Source of the DNA: Hyphomicrobiales bacterium
Lineage (GTDB): Bacteria > Pseudomonadota > Alphaproteobacteria > Rhizobiales > MH13
Direction: 5' to 3'
NCBI GenBank assembly: GCA_017642935.1
Contig: JAEPOK010000001.1
Location: forward strand, 1,302,001 to 1,366,000
Length of the DNA: 64,000 bases
A program made the translations under genes and the position numbers. The notes beneath the pieces are model-generated. The model ran no database searches and was not told the DNA's origin. It saw only the letters and a program-made list of their open reading frames with translations. Of the stretch, positions 51,971 to 61,774 are shown in pieces (the first letter of the stretch is position 1; the number at the start of each line of letters is the position of its first letter).

Positions 51971-53287
51971 TTACCGCTCGATTCGAATAATTTGCGGTGC
52001 AGCATTCACATGCCCGTCTGCAACGATGGCGTCCATGGCTTCACGCACCGATAGTTCCATCGTCTCATGGGTGATGATGATCACCGGCTGGTGCGAATGT
52101 GGCCCTGTGTCAGTTGGTTTGCGGCGCTGGACGATGGATTGCAACGAGATGCCATGCTCGGCCATACGCTGGGCAATGGCGGCAAAGGCGCCGGGCTTGT
52201 CAACGACCGACAAGCGCACATAGTAGCCGCCTTCATGGGCCCGCATGCGGGCCCTTTGGTATGGACGCAGCGTCCCACGCGGCAACCGCAGCGGCTTGGG
52301 CTCCAAGCCGCGCGCCAGGTCCTGCAGGTCCGCCAGAACCGACGCGGCGGTGGCATCGCCCCCCGCCCCCGGACCAGACAGCACGATCTCACCAAGCAAG
52401 TCGGTATCGATGGCAACCGCGTTCAAGACACCGTTGATCTGCGCCAACGTTGAATCCAGTGGCAGCATGGTGGGATGAACGCGCTGCTCGATCCCGCTGT
52501 CGGTCATTTGCGCAACGCCAAGTAGCTTGATGCGGTAACCAAGTTCAGCAGCTGCGGCCATGTCGTCTGGTGTGATGGCGCGGATGCCTTCCACGTACAT
52601 GTCGGCGGCTTCGATCTCGGTGCCGAAGGCAAGCGAGGTGAGGATCGCCAGCTTGTGTGCCGTATCGAAGCCGTCGACATCAAAGGTCGGATCGGCTTCG
52701 GCATAGCCCAGCCGTTGGGCATCCGCGAGTACGTCGTCGAAGGCGATGCCTTCGCGTTCCATGCGGGTCAGGATGTAATTGCACGTGCCATTCAAGATGC
52801 CCGAAACGCGGGTGACGTTCTGGCCGGGCACAGCGTCGCGCAACGCACGGATGGCCGGAATACCGCCAGCAACGGCAGCTTCGAACAACAACGGCACCGA
52901 CGATTTTTCCGCCAAAGCGGCCAGTTGAAGGCCGTGCGCGGCGAGCAGCGCTTTGTTGGCCGTGATCACCGGCTTGCCGGCTTCCAGTGCCGCTTCAACC
53001 ACGGATTTGGCGGCACCATCTTCACCGCCGATCAACTCCACGACCAAATCGACCTCGGGATCGTGCGCCAAGTCGGCGGCATTGGCGTGAAACGTAAGGC
53101 CGGATGCATCAAACCCGCGATCCTTGGACTTATCACGCGCAGACACTGCAGTGAGCCGCAAAGGCCGCGCGCCCTCGGCGCTGAGTTCCTGAGCGCGGGT
53201 CAACAGAAGACGGGCGAGCGCGGCACCAACGGTGCCGAGCCCGGCAACGCCCACACGCAGTGGGCTGTCGCTGGAGGGTGAAGTCAT
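51971..53287 (-). CDS. hom: Homoserine dehydrogenase
   Basis: NAD(P)-dependent enzyme of 438 residues reducing aspartate semialdehyde to homoserine. Rossmann motif VGVAGLGTVGAALARLL, catalytic region GGIPAIRALRDAV with NGTCNYILTRM and YAEADPTFDVDGFD, and a C-terminal ACT domain (YYVRLSVVDKPGAFAAIAQRM) that senses threonine. ATG 53287 is chosen; a TTG at 53314 with AGGCGG upstream is also possible. Supplies the threonine/methionine branch also served by metC and thrC in this window. Confidence 0.95.
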   Translation of the reverse strand: MTSPSSDSPLRVGVAGLGTVGAALARLLLTRAQELSAEGARPLRLTAVSARDKSKDRGFDASGLTFHANAADLAHDPEVDLVVELIGGEDGAAKSVVEAALEAGKPVITANKALLAAHGLQLAALAEKSSVPLLFEAAVAGGIPAIRALRDAVPGQNVTRVSGILNGTCNYILTRMEREGIAFDDVLADAQRLGYAEADPTFDVDGFDTAHKLAILTSLAFGTEIEAADMYVEGIRAITPDDMAAAAELGYRIKLLGVAQMTDSGIEQRVHPTMLPLDSTLAQINGVLNAVAIDTDLLGEIVLSGPGAGGDATAASVLADLQDLARGLEPKPLRLPRGTLRPYQRARMRAHEGGYYVRLSVVDKPGAFAAIAQRMAEHGISLQSIVQRRKPTDTGPHSHQPVIIITHETMELSVREAMDAIVADGHVNAAPQIIRIER

Positions 53288-53358
53288 GCGCGGTACGTCC
53301 AAGCTGGCGGTCAATCCGCCTACAAAGGGGTGTTCAGCGCATGAGACTGCCGGTTGGA

Positions 53359-54576
53359 CTAGCCGCGAGCGCTGAGGGCGACCACGTTATGCAAAGTCTC
53401 GTCGGCTGTTTCAAGGAACCGGCGCAAATTGCGGGCCGCCTGGCGGATGCGGTCCTTGTTCTCCACAAGCGCGATGCGAACGTAATCATCGCCATGTTCG
53501 CCAAAGCCAACGCCGGGAGCGACCGCAAAGTCGGCCTTCTCGATGAGCAGTTTGGAGAATTCCAGGCTGCCAAGATGCTTGAATTTGTCGGGGATCGGCG
53601 CCCAAGCAAACATCGACGCTGCTGGTGTGGGAATATCCCAGCCGGCTCGCGCAAAGCTGTCGACCAACACATCGCGGCGACCTTGATAGGTGGCGCGCAT
53701 TTCATCCACGCAATCCTGGGGCCCATTGAGCGCCGCCGTCGCCGCCACCTGGATCGGTGTGAACGCGCCGTAGTCTAGATAAGACTTCACCCGAGCCAGC
53801 GCCGCGATCAGACGCTCATTGCCGACGGCAAATCCCATCCGCCATCCGGCCATGGAGTAAGTCTTCGACATGGAGTTGAACTCGACCGCCACATCTTTTG
53901 CGCCGCGAACCTGAAGGATTGATGGTGGTGGATTGCCGTCGAAGTAAACTTCCGAATAGGCAAGGTCGGACAAGACAATCAGATCGTTCTTGCGCGCAAA
54001 CGAGACAACGTCGCGGTAAAACTCGAGATCAGCCACATGCGCGGTCGGATTGGACGGGTAGCACAGCACCAAAGCCAATGGCTTGGGAATGGAATGCTGA
54101 ACGGCACGTTCCAAAGCATGAAAGAACTCCGGGCCAGGCTCACAAGGAACCGAGCGGACGGCGGCGCCGGCCATAAGGAACCCGAAAGCGTGGATAGGAT
54201 AGCTAGGGTTGGGTACCAGAATCACGTCACCTGGAGCGGTGATGGCCTGCGCCATGTTGGCAAAACCTTCCTTGGAGCCGAGAGTGGCGACCACTTCGGT
54301 ATCCGGGTTCAGTTTTACGCCGAACCGACGCTCGTAGTAACCAGCTTGGGCGCGGCGCAGTCCATTGATCCCGCGCGAGGCCGAATACCGATTGGTGCGC
54401 GGCTTGCCGACCGTCTCGATCAGTTTTTCGTTGATATGCTCTGGCGTTGGCAGGTCGGGGTTGCCCATGCCAAGATCGACGATGTCCGCACCGTTCGCGC
54501 GCGCCTTCGCCTTGAGCTGATTGACCTGCTCAAATACATAGGGCGGCAGGCGGCGAACATGGTGAAATTCGTTCAT
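53359..54576 (-). CDS. Class I aminotransferase, AlaC/LL-DAP aminotransferase-like
   Basis: PLP enzyme of 405 residues. PLP lysine in NSMSKTYSMAGWRMGF; other marks are VDLGMGNPDLPTP, NRYSASRGINGLRRA and CYPSNPTAHVA. Start MNEFHHVRRLPPYVF (ATG 54576, AGAGG upstream). The copy next to hom is usually annotated AlaC (glutamate-pyruvate transaminase) or LL-diaminopimelate aminotransferase; sequence alone leaves the substrate open. First gene of alaC-hom-glpX-recJ. Confidence 0.9.
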   Translation of the reverse strand: MNEFHHVRRLPPYVFEQVNQLKAKARANGADIVDLGMGNPDLPTPEHINEKLIETVGKPRTNRYSASRGINGLRRAQAGYYERRFGVKLNPDTEVVATLGSKEGFANMAQAITAPGDVILVPNPSYPIHAFGFLMAGAAVRSVPCEPGPEFFHALERAVQHSIPKPLALVLCYPSNPTAHVADLEFYRDVVSFARKNDLIVLSDLAYSEVYFDGNPPPSILQVRGAKDVAVEFNSMSKTYSMAGWRMGFAVGNERLIAALARVKSYLDYGAFTPIQVAATAALNGPQDCVDEMRATYQGRRDVLVDSFARAGWDIPTPAASMFAWAPIPDKFKHLGSLEFSKLLIEKADFAVAPGVGFGEHGDDYVRIALVENKDRIRQAARNLRRFLETADETLHNVVALSARG

Positions 54577-54920
54577 CTCGACCTCTGGGTTGGGCACCCT
54601 TAGGGTGCGGTTAAACAAGGTGCCCGTCATGGGCGACCATTAAAGCGATCTGCAGTCAAAAGCGTGGCCGCTTTGCGGCGCATCAATTGCCAAGCGGGCG
54701 TTGTGTCTCACAAAGGGGCGGCGGCGGCAATTGATTGGAACGTCCAACGCGGCCTTATCAAGGCTTTGCCACCAAGGCGCATCACCTATGCAAGATGCGA
54801 TCTTGTCATAAGACAGGCTGGTGGAGCATGGTGAACGAAGCGTTAAGGGCACAAGGGAATAACCCCGATTGGCGGCAGTCGCCTCCTTGATTGCTGGGAT
54901 AATGAGGAAACGATCTGGCG
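54577..54920. other. Intergenic region between divergent alaC and phaC
   Basis: 344 bp without a gene; it must carry the promoters of the leftward aminotransferase operon and the rightward PHA synthase. I see a TTAG-N7-TTAA imperfect CtrA-like box at 54600-54614 and a GAGGAAA 12 bases before the phaC ATG, but no clear hairpin. Confidence 0.6.
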
Positions 54921-57281
54921 ATGGCTCAGACTGGCGACAGCACACCTTCCAAAGGAACACGGGCAAAAACGTCGCGCAGCAAGCGCAGCGCAGGCGCCTC
55001 GGCGACCAAATCTGACGCCAAACCGGCGGCAAAGCCTCGAGCGCGCCAGACCACGGCCAAGGCTACCCGCAAAACCGCCAGTACGCCTGCAAGCGCGAGT
55101 GGCGCAACCAAGAGCAAGGCGACAACCGGTGCAGCCAAAACAGGCGCCGCCAAAGCCGCAACGGCCAAAACTGCCGGCGCCAAGGCGGCAACGGCAAAGT
55201 CTGCAACCAAGACGACCGCCAAATCACCTGCCAAAAGCTCGGCGAAAGCGCCTGCAAAAACCACCACTGCCCGCAAGACAAGCGCGGCCAAGACGCCCAC
55301 GCGCTCCTCGGCAGCTGCGAGAGCTTCCAGCAGGGCGAAGACGGCCACCAAGGCCGCCACGCAGTCCGTCAAAGGCGCAGCGTCTGCTTCCTCCAAACCG
55401 ATGCAGGCCGTTGTGACGCCGGACAAGCCGGCCACGCCGCCGACACCAAAACCGGCAGAGCATGTGAAACGCGCGCCGGCCGAGCCGGATTCGCGCCCGC
55501 TGGAAGACTACACAATCAATGATCCTGAGGCGTTTGCGGAAAATCTAGGCAAGTTCGTCGAACAATCCGGTCGCGTATGGGCCGCCTATCTGAAGCCACG
55601 CGAAGAGGGCGAAGCTCGCGCCGTCCAGGCTGACGAGATGGGCGAGGTCGTAAAAACCTTGAGTCAGGTTTCAGAATATTGGCTTTCTGATCCAAAACGA
55701 CTTTTGGAAGCACAAACGCGGCTTTGGACGGGGTTTTTCGATCTTTGGACCGGCTCGATGGCGCGGGTTTCGGGGGAAAATCCCAAGCCTGTGATCGAAC
55801 CCGATGCGCGCGACCGTCGTTTCAAGGACCCTGAATGGTCGCGCAATCAGTTCTTCGACACGCTGAAGCAGGCCTATCTGCTTCTTTCCAGTTGGGCCGA
55901 CGAGCTTGTCGATGAAGCCAGCGATCTTGATCCTCATACACGCCACAAGGCTCAGTTTTACGTCAAACAGATCGCCAGCGCGCTGGCGCCGACGAACTTC
56001 GTCGGAACCAACCCAGAGTTGATCAAAGAGACGCTGTCGAGCAACGGCGAAAATTTAGTGCGCGGCCTGTCGATGCTGGCCGAGGATCTCCAAGAGGGTC
56101 AGGGCGATCTGAAAGTGCGCATGACCGACACGCGCAAGTTCAAGGTTGGCGAGAACATGGCCATGACACCCGGCAAGGTCGTCATGCGCAACGACGTTTG
56201 CGAGCTGATTCAATACTCGCCCACGACTGACACCGTGCTGAAGCGCCCGCTTTTGATGGTCCCGCCCTGGATCAACAAGTTCTACATTCTCGACCTCAAT
56301 CCGCAGAAAAGCTTCATCAAATGGGCTGTCGCCCAAGGTCACAGCGTGTTCGTGATCTCTTGGATCAATCCCAATGAGAAGCAGGCGCAAAAAGGTTTTG
56401 AGCACTATATGCGCGAGGGAATCATGGAATCCCTCACTGCCATCGAGGACATCACCGGCGAACGTCAGGTCAATGCCGCCGGATATTGCGTCGGTGGGAC
56501 ACTGCTTTCGGTCACGCTCGCCTATATGGCTGCGACCGATGATGATCGTATTGCCTCTGCCACGCTTTTCACCACGCAAGTGGATTTCACCCATGCGGGC
56601 GACTTGAAAGTCTTCGTGGATGAAGAGCAGTTGAAGGTCATGGAAGAGCAAATGGCCCGCAAAGGCTATCTGGACGGCAAGAAGATGTCGTCGGCCTTCA
56701 ACATGCTGCGCGCCAACGATTTGATCTGGCCCTATGTCATCAACAATTATCTGAAGGGCAAGGACCCCCTGCCCTTCGACCTGCTCTACTGGAACTCCGA
56801 TTCCACCCGCATGCCGGCTGCCAACCATCTGTTTTATCTGCGAAATTGCTACCTGGAAAATACGCTTTCGCGCGGCAAGATGGTGCTTGATGGCGTCAAA
56901 CTCGATCTGGCGGATGTCAAAGTGCCAGTCTACAATTTGGCGACGCGCGAGGACCACATCGCCCCGCCACAATCGGTCTTTTTGGGCTCGCAGTTCTTTG
57001 GCGGCGATGTGCGGTTTGTGCTCTCCGGTTCGGGCCATATTGCCGGCGTGATCAATCCACCGGACAAAAACAAGTATCAGTATTGGACGGGCGATGAGCC
57101 TCGCGGTCGCTATGAGGACTGGGTGGAAAAGGCCAATGAGACGCCAGGTTCATGGTGGCCGGATTGGCAGGCCTGGACTGAAAACCTGGAAGGCGAGCGC
57201 GTAAAGCCGCCCAAGATGGGGTCTCGAGCCAATAAGCCGATCATGGATGCGCCAGGATCGTACGTTCTGATAAAAGCATAG
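54921..57281 (+). CDS. phaC: Class I poly(R)-hydroxyalkanoate synthase with Lys/Ala-rich N-terminal extension
   Basis: Polymerises hydroxyacyl-CoA into PHA granules; 786 residues. Lipase-like box GYCVGG with catalytic Cys523, Asp in [10 protein letters not shown] and His in [13 protein letters not shown] complete the triad. Class I enzymes are about 560-600 residues; the extra length is an N-terminal domain of about 180 residues made of Ala, Lys, Thr and Ser ([20 protein letters not shown] style), like histone H1 or PhaM tails. ATG 54921 has GAGGAAA 12 bases upstream. No phaAB, phaR or phasin genes are adjacent. Confidence 0.93.
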   Translation: MAQTGDSTPSKGTRAKTSRSKRSAGASATKSDAKPAAKPRARQTTAKATRKTASTPASASGATKSKATTGAAKTGAAKAATAKTAGAKAATAKSATKTTAKSPAKSSAKAPAKTTTARKTSAAKTPTRSSAAARASSRAKTATKAATQSVKGAASASSKPMQAVVTPDKPATPPTPKPAEHVKRAPAEPDSRPLEDYTINDPEAFAENLGKFVEQSGRVWAAYLKPREEGEARAVQADEMGEVVKTLSQVSEYWLSDPKRLLEAQTRLWTGFFDLWTGSMARVSGENPKPVIEPDARDRRFKDPEWSRNQFFDTLKQAYLLLSSWADELVDEASDLDPHTRHKAQFYVKQIASALAPTNFVGTNPELIKETLSSNGENLVRGLSMLAEDLQEGQGDLKVRMTDTRKFKVGENMAMTPGKVVMRNDVCELIQYSPTTDTVLKRPLLMVPPWINKFYILDLNPQKSFIKWAVAQGHSVFVISWINPNEKQAQKGFEHYMREGIMESLTAIEDITGERQVNAAGYCVGGTLLSVTLAYMAATDDDRIASATLFTTQVDFTHAGDLKVFVDEEQLKVMEEQMARKGYLDGKKMSSAFNMLRANDLIWPYVINNYLKGKDPLPFDLLYWNSDSTRMPAANHLFYLRNCYLENTLSRGKMVLDGVKLDLADVKVPVYNLATREDHIAPPQSVFLGSQFFGGDVRFVLSGSGHIAGVINPPDKNKYQYWTGDEPRGRYEDWVEKANETPGSWWPDWQAWTENLEGERVKPPKMGSRANKPIMDAPGSYVLIKA

Positions 57282-57341
57282 CCTTTAAATCGTCAGGTTG
57301 TCAGACAGGGTCAGCTGAGTTCGGCCCTTGCAACGTGGCCG

Positions 57342-60300
57342 CTACTTGACACCGGCCTGGCGCTCGACGGCAGTCTTGCCAGCCGATGCCTCGGCAGGCG
57401 ACGTGTCGTCGTTCTTCCCGTCATCGGCACCTTCATCAGCTGTGGCAGCGCCGTTTGTGCCGGTGGGGTTCCAAACCGGCAGTAGCGGCTTGGGCGTACC
57501 ATTGGTGCCGCTGCGCACGCTGCTTTCGCGATAGCGATCAAGCTCGCTGGAACGGGGGCGTGTCGGTGGTTTGGGCTTGCTGACTTTGGCAGGCCCGGAG
57601 TCCGAGGAAGCCACCAAAAGATCGTCATCAGCAAGCTCAGGATTCTGGTGGCTCCCGACGCCATTAGACCCTTTATGCTTGGCGTCCTGCTCGTCCGTCT
57701 TGGGGTCTGCAGGTTCTTGGATCTTAGTCGCGGCCTTGTCTTTTGATGCCTTCGATGACCGGATAGGCTGTTCGGCAGCAGGCTCATTGGCATCATGCTC
57801 AATGACAATGGCGTCTGCTTCATCCAAGTCCTTGGAAGATTTCTTGGATCGCAACGGCTCGGCTGGCTTGATTTCCGGCTTTTCGACGCGTGTGGCTGCT
57901 GGCGAGGTAGTTTGATCTTTCGGCGCCGCCGTTCGCCTTGGTTCCGGCCGCTGTTGCGCCTGTCTATGCTCCGACCGGCTCGGTGCTGGCGTAGCATTGG
58001 CAACACGTGCGGGGCGATCTGTGGAAGAGGGCGTCACGGCAGGCTGGGAGGGTTGCGGCGCAGTCTGTGCAATGGCTTTGGGCGTTGGCTGGCTTTCTGC
58101 CTGTTTCTGAAGCGCGATTTCCTGGCCAAATGAGCGAAGGAAAGTCGGCACGCCAGAGGCTGGGATTGGGTGGCCGAACTGGAAACCCTGGCCGTACTCG
58201 CAACCGAGCTTGGCAAGTTCGACAGCCACCTCCTCGCTCTCGATTCCCTCAGCAACAATATCCATTTCCAAGTCGTGACCAAGGGCGACAATGGCCGCGA
58301 GAACCACGGCGGGCTCGCCTGGCTCCATCTCCGCCACGAACGATTGATCGATCTTGATCGTGTCGAACGGGAACCGTTGCAGATAGGCGAGCGAAGAATA
58401 GCCGGTACCGAAATCGTCCAGCGACAGGCCAATGCCCAGTTCACGGCAGCGCGCCAGAACCTGAGAAGCGTATTCCGGGTTCTCCATGACCAAGGATTCG
58501 GTGAGCTCAAGCTTGAGCGCCGAGCCTGGCAGGTCCGCACGCGCGAGGATAGCGCGCAGATCATTCAGAAGGTCATGGCGCAGCAACTGGCGCGACGAAA
58601 TGTTGACGCTGGTGAACAGACCAGCCGCGTTGGGATCGTTGCGCATCCAGCGATTAAGGTCGCGTGCCGCGCGTTCCAACACAAACAAGCCAACTGGAAT
58701 TATGAGGCCGGACCGTTCGGCAATTGGCACAAACTCCGCCGGCGCCATGCGCCCGTGGCGTGGATGGTCCCAACGCAGCAAGGCTTCGAAACCCGCCAAT
58801 CGGCGATCTTCCAGGCGAATGATGGGCTGGTAGAAGACCGTCAGCTCGTCATTGTCGAGTGCCTTGCGCAAATCAGCTTCGACGGCAGCAATCGAGCGCC
58901 CATGCTCGCGCAGGGACGGGCGGAAGGCTTCGCAGCGGTCGCCGCCGAGACGCTTGGCGTGGGCCATGGCGATCTCAGCATCGCGCAAACAGTCCTCAGC
59001 GCCATCGGAATTCGGGTCGTAGGTCGCAACGCCAATCGAGACGGTCAGATTGACTTCGTCTTCGCCAAACACGACGGGTGTCTTCAGCGCGCGGCGGATT
59101 TGCTCGGTGAGCCGCGCAACAGATGCAGGCTTCTGTTCCGACAGCAACAGAATGCCGAACTGGTCGCCGCTGAAGCGAGCAAGCGTGTCGTTGGGCTTCA
59201 GCAAACGGTCGATGCGCCGGGCGACCATCGTGAGCAGCGAATCGGCTGCGCTGGTGCCGACCGCTTCATTGTGCTGCGAAAAATGGTCGATATTGACCAC
59301 GACGAGGGTCGGACGAGCGACATCCTCGGCGCGCGCGCGTTCTAGCGCCGTCTGGGTGCGGTCAAGAAAGAGTTCGCGATTGGGTAGGCCGGTCAAGCTG
59401 TCATGGATGGCATCACGCAGCAGACGTTCCTGCGTCGTCTTCATCTCGGTGACATCGAGCATCGTACCAATCAGGCGGAAGACGCCTTCATCGGCAACAA
59501 CAGGACGCGCGCGCAAGCGAAACCATTTAAAATGCCCGTCTTCGGCGCGCATGCGCAGCGTTTGATCGATGCGTCCCCGGCCAGTTTCGACGACCATTTC
59601 AACCACGTGACGAAAGTGATCACGCTCGCCTGGATGGATGGCGCTGATCCAATCCTGGAACGGTCCTGCAAGCGAGCCACGTTTCAGGCCAAGAATGTCC
59701 TCGGTTGCTGGGGAGGAATAGACACGGTCTTTAGCGAGGTCCCAATCCCAGACCAGGTCGCCAGAACCGCTCAGCGCCAGCACTTTGCGTTCAGAATCTG
59801 ACACCAAGCCTTCGGCAAGCGTGCCGCCAGCAAAGGCGTGCTGCATGACCGTAAAGCCCAAAAGCAAGACGAGCAGGACCAAGCCGCCGGCCAGCGCGGG
59901 TGAAACCAGATCGTTGACGATGTTTCCGGACACTGCCAGCCACGCCGCAAGCAACCAGGCCATGAAAACAGTCCAACTGGGGATCAAATGGACCGCGCGA
60001 TCATAGCCTTGGAGCGACATCGGAACTATGACCAACAGGCCGCCAATGCCAATGACGCCCAGGCCCATACGGGCGATACCGGCAGCGATCTGCGGATCGA
60101 AAACCGCAAGGCCAATGAGCGAGGAGAAGAACGCCGCCCAGATAAGGCCGATGCGGAAAAAGGCGCTATGGACCGCACCAAGGCTCAAATAGGCGTAAAG
60201 CAGCAAGACTAGCGAGGCGGCGAGCACCACCTCGGCGATCGCCCGACTGACCTGTTCCTCGCCCGGTTGCAGATCGAAAATCTGGTTCCAGAAACCGAAC

Positions 60301-60974
60301 TCGATCGCCAAATAGGCAAGCACAGCCCAGGCGACACCCGCCACGGCAGGAAACATGGCCGACCGTTTGACGATGAACAGGATCGTCAGAAAGAGGGCCA
60401 GAAGCCCGGATATACCGAGCACGATGCCCTTATAGAGCGTGGTTGCATTGACGCTGTCGCGATAGGCGTCATCGTCCCACAAAACGAGCTGAGGCAGGCC
60501 TGGGGTGCGCAGTTCAACGACGTAGGTAACCACGGCGCCAGGATCGAGCGTGATCCGAAACACGTCGGCTTCCTGGCTTTCCAGGCGCTCCGGCGCCAAG
60601 CCTTGGCTGGGTGAAATCGCGACAAGGCGCGAGGCGCCAAGGTCGGGCCAAATGATCTGGCTGTTGGCGAGACGAAAGTGCGGGGCAACCAGCAGTCGGT
60701 CGATTTGCTCGTTCGAGGTGTTGGTGAGCGCGAAAACCACCCAACTGCCCGTGCCGTCGGCCTCGCGCGCGCGCACCTCGATGCGCCGAACGATGCCGTC
60801 CAGTCCAGGCGCCGTGGACACTTGGATGCGATCGCCAACTTCGACAAAGCGGTCGACGGCGCGGGTCAAATCTAGTGCTTCGACATCCAATGGCACATTG
60901 ATGGCGTCCAAGGCGGCGGCAGGGGCCGTAACCAGACACATCAAGCTCAATAAGAAGGCGTGCAGCAGGCGCAA
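57342..60974 (-). CDS. Membrane GGDEF/EAL protein with degenerate GGDEF and disordered tail
   Basis: Cyclic-di-GMP protein of 1210 residues. Signal peptide (1-22), periplasmic domain (23-180), about seven or eight membrane helices (180-380, 7TM-DISM-like), PAS (400-510), GGDEF (515-690), EAL (700-945), then about 250 disordered residues. The GGDEF signature is SGDQF (602-606) and the metal Asp motif reads NIDHF, so cyclase activity is unlikely. EAL is intact: EALLRW (730), TESLVMEN, DDFGTGYSSLAYL, KIDQSFV. Probably a phosphodiesterase. TTG 60974 has GGAG nine bases upstream. Confidence 0.9.
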   Translation of the reverse strand: MRLLHAFLLSLMCLVTAPAAALDAINVPLDVEALDLTRAVDRFVEVGDRIQVSTAPGLDGIVRRIEVRAREADGTGSWVVFALTNTSNEQIDRLLVAPHFRLANSQIIWPDLGASRLVAISPSQGLAPERLESQEADVFRITLDPGAVVTYVVELRTPGLPQLVLWDDDAYRDSVNATTLYKGIVLGISGLLALFLTILFIVKRSAMFPAVAGVAWAVLAYLAIEFGFWNQIFDLQPGEEQVSRAIAEVVLAASLVLLLYAYLSLGAVHSAFFRIGLIWAAFFSSLIGLAVFDPQIAAGIARMGLGVIGIGGLLVIVPMSLQGYDRAVHLIPSWTVFMAWLLAAWLAVSGNIVNDLVSPALAGGLVLLVLLLGFTVMQHAFAGGTLAEGLVSDSERKVLALSGSGDLVWDWDLAKDRVYSSPATEDILGLKRGSLAGPFQDWISAIHPGERDHFRHVVEMVVETGRGRIDQTLRMRAEDGHFKWFRLRARPVVADEGVFRLIGTMLDVTEMKTTQERLLRDAIHDSLTGLPNRELFLDRTQTALERARAEDVARPTLVVVNIDHFSQHNEAVGTSAADSLLTMVARRIDRLLKPNDTLARFSGDQFGILLLSEQKPASVARLTEQIRRALKTPVVFGEDEVNLTVSIGVATYDPNSDGAEDCLRDAEIAMAHAKRLGGDRCEAFRPSLREHGRSIAAVEADLRKALDNDELTVFYQPIIRLEDRRLAGFEALLRWDHPRHGRMAPAEFVPIAERSGLIIPVGLFVLERAARDLNRWMRNDPNAAGLFTSVNISSRQLLRHDLLNDLRAILARADLPGSALKLELTESLVMENPEYASQVLARCRELGIGLSLDDFGTGYSSLAYLQRFPFDTIKIDQSFVAEMEPGEPAVVLAAIVALGHDLEMDIVAEGIESEEVAVELAKLGCEYGQGFQFGHPIPASGVPTFLRSFGQEIALQKQAESQPTPKAIAQTAPQPSQPAVTPSSTDRPARVANATPAPSRSEHRQAQQRPEPRRTAAPKDQTTSPAATRVEKPEIKPAEPLRSKKSSKDLDEADAIVIEHDANEPAAEQPIRSSKASKDKAATKIQEPADPKTDEQDAKHKGSNGVGSHQNPELADDDLLVASSDSGPAKVSKPKPPTRPRSSELDRYRESSVRSGTNGTPKPLLPVWNPTGTNGAATADEGADDGKNDDTSPAEASAGKTAVERQAGVK

Positions 60975-61147
60975 AGAGCGACGTCTCCAGGTGGCGGTCG
61001 GCTTGCCATTGGTGGGCGCGGACCGGCGCGAGTCATCATGGCGCGAAAAGGCGTCCGCACCAAGGCTTGGTTCCCTATCGTTTCAAGGCTTTGTGCACAA
61101 GTTGTGTGTGCCGCCCAGGAACTGGCCTTTCGCCGCAGGGTGAACGC

Positions 61148-61723
61148 TCAAAGCGGAGAGATTTTGGCAAACAGACGATGATCCTGCCAGCGACCATCGA
61201 TCTTCAAATAGGCTTTGGCCAGGCCCTCCTCATGAAAGCCAACGCTTTTGAGCAAACGAATGGACGCCTGATTGTCAGGCAGGCAGGCCGCCTCAATGCG
61301 ATGCATGCCAAGTTCACCGAACAAAAATGGGAACATGGCGGGCAAAACCTCGCCCATATAGCCCTTGCCGGCGTGCGGCTCGCCCATCCAGTAGCCAAGA
61401 CTGCAAGACTGGCTGACACCATAGCGGATATTGGAGATCGTCAATCCACCCAGCAGCTCCTCGCCCGCGCGATCGAAAATGAAAAACGCATAGCCCTGTT
61501 TGTCGCGCGCATCTTGCGCGTAGCGGCGCAGTCGTCGGCGAAAGGCCGGGCGGGTGAGTTCACCCACCGGCCAGCGCGGTTCAAAAGGTTGCAGGAAGGC
61601 CTGGCTATCCGACCGCAGCGCTGCCCAGCGCGAAAAATCAGCATCTTCGGGCGCACGGACGAGGCAGCGTTCGCTCTCAAAGATCGGCGGCGCAGGATGA
61701 GAAAGGGACCGGAAAAAAGTCAC
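61148..61723 (-). CDS. GNAT acetyltransferase, RimJ-like
   Basis: GNAT-fold acetyltransferase of 191 residues. The acetyl-CoA region reads LGYWMGEPHAGKGYMGEVLPAM, followed by RIEAACLPDNQASIRLLKSVGFHEEG, typical of RimJ/RimL. The GTG at 61723 (VTFFRSLSHPAPPIFESERC) matches my memory of rhizobial homologues; the TTG at 61747 is an alternative. Follows the M16 peptidase gene in a thrC-M16-GNAT operon. Substrate (ribosomal or other N-terminus) not known. Confidence 0.87.
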   Translation of the reverse strand: MTFFRSLSHPAPPIFESERCLVRAPEDADFSRWAALRSDSQAFLQPFEPRWPVGELTRPAFRRRLRRYAQDARDKQGYAFFIFDRAGEELLGGLTISNIRYGVSQSCSLGYWMGEPHAGKGYMGEVLPAMFPFLFGELGMHRIEAACLPDNQASIRLLKSVGFHEEGLAKAYLKIDGRWQDHRLFAKISPL

Positions 61724-61774
61724 AGGCGCTGGGGGCGTTGGGTTCAAACAAACGTAGGCATGTGGGGCAACATC

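Noticed and set aside
54600-54614. TTAG-N7-TTAA, a possible CtrA box before the aminotransferase gene
   Set aside because: One mismatch in a short motif and no cell-cycle link for the downstream genes; chance is likely.
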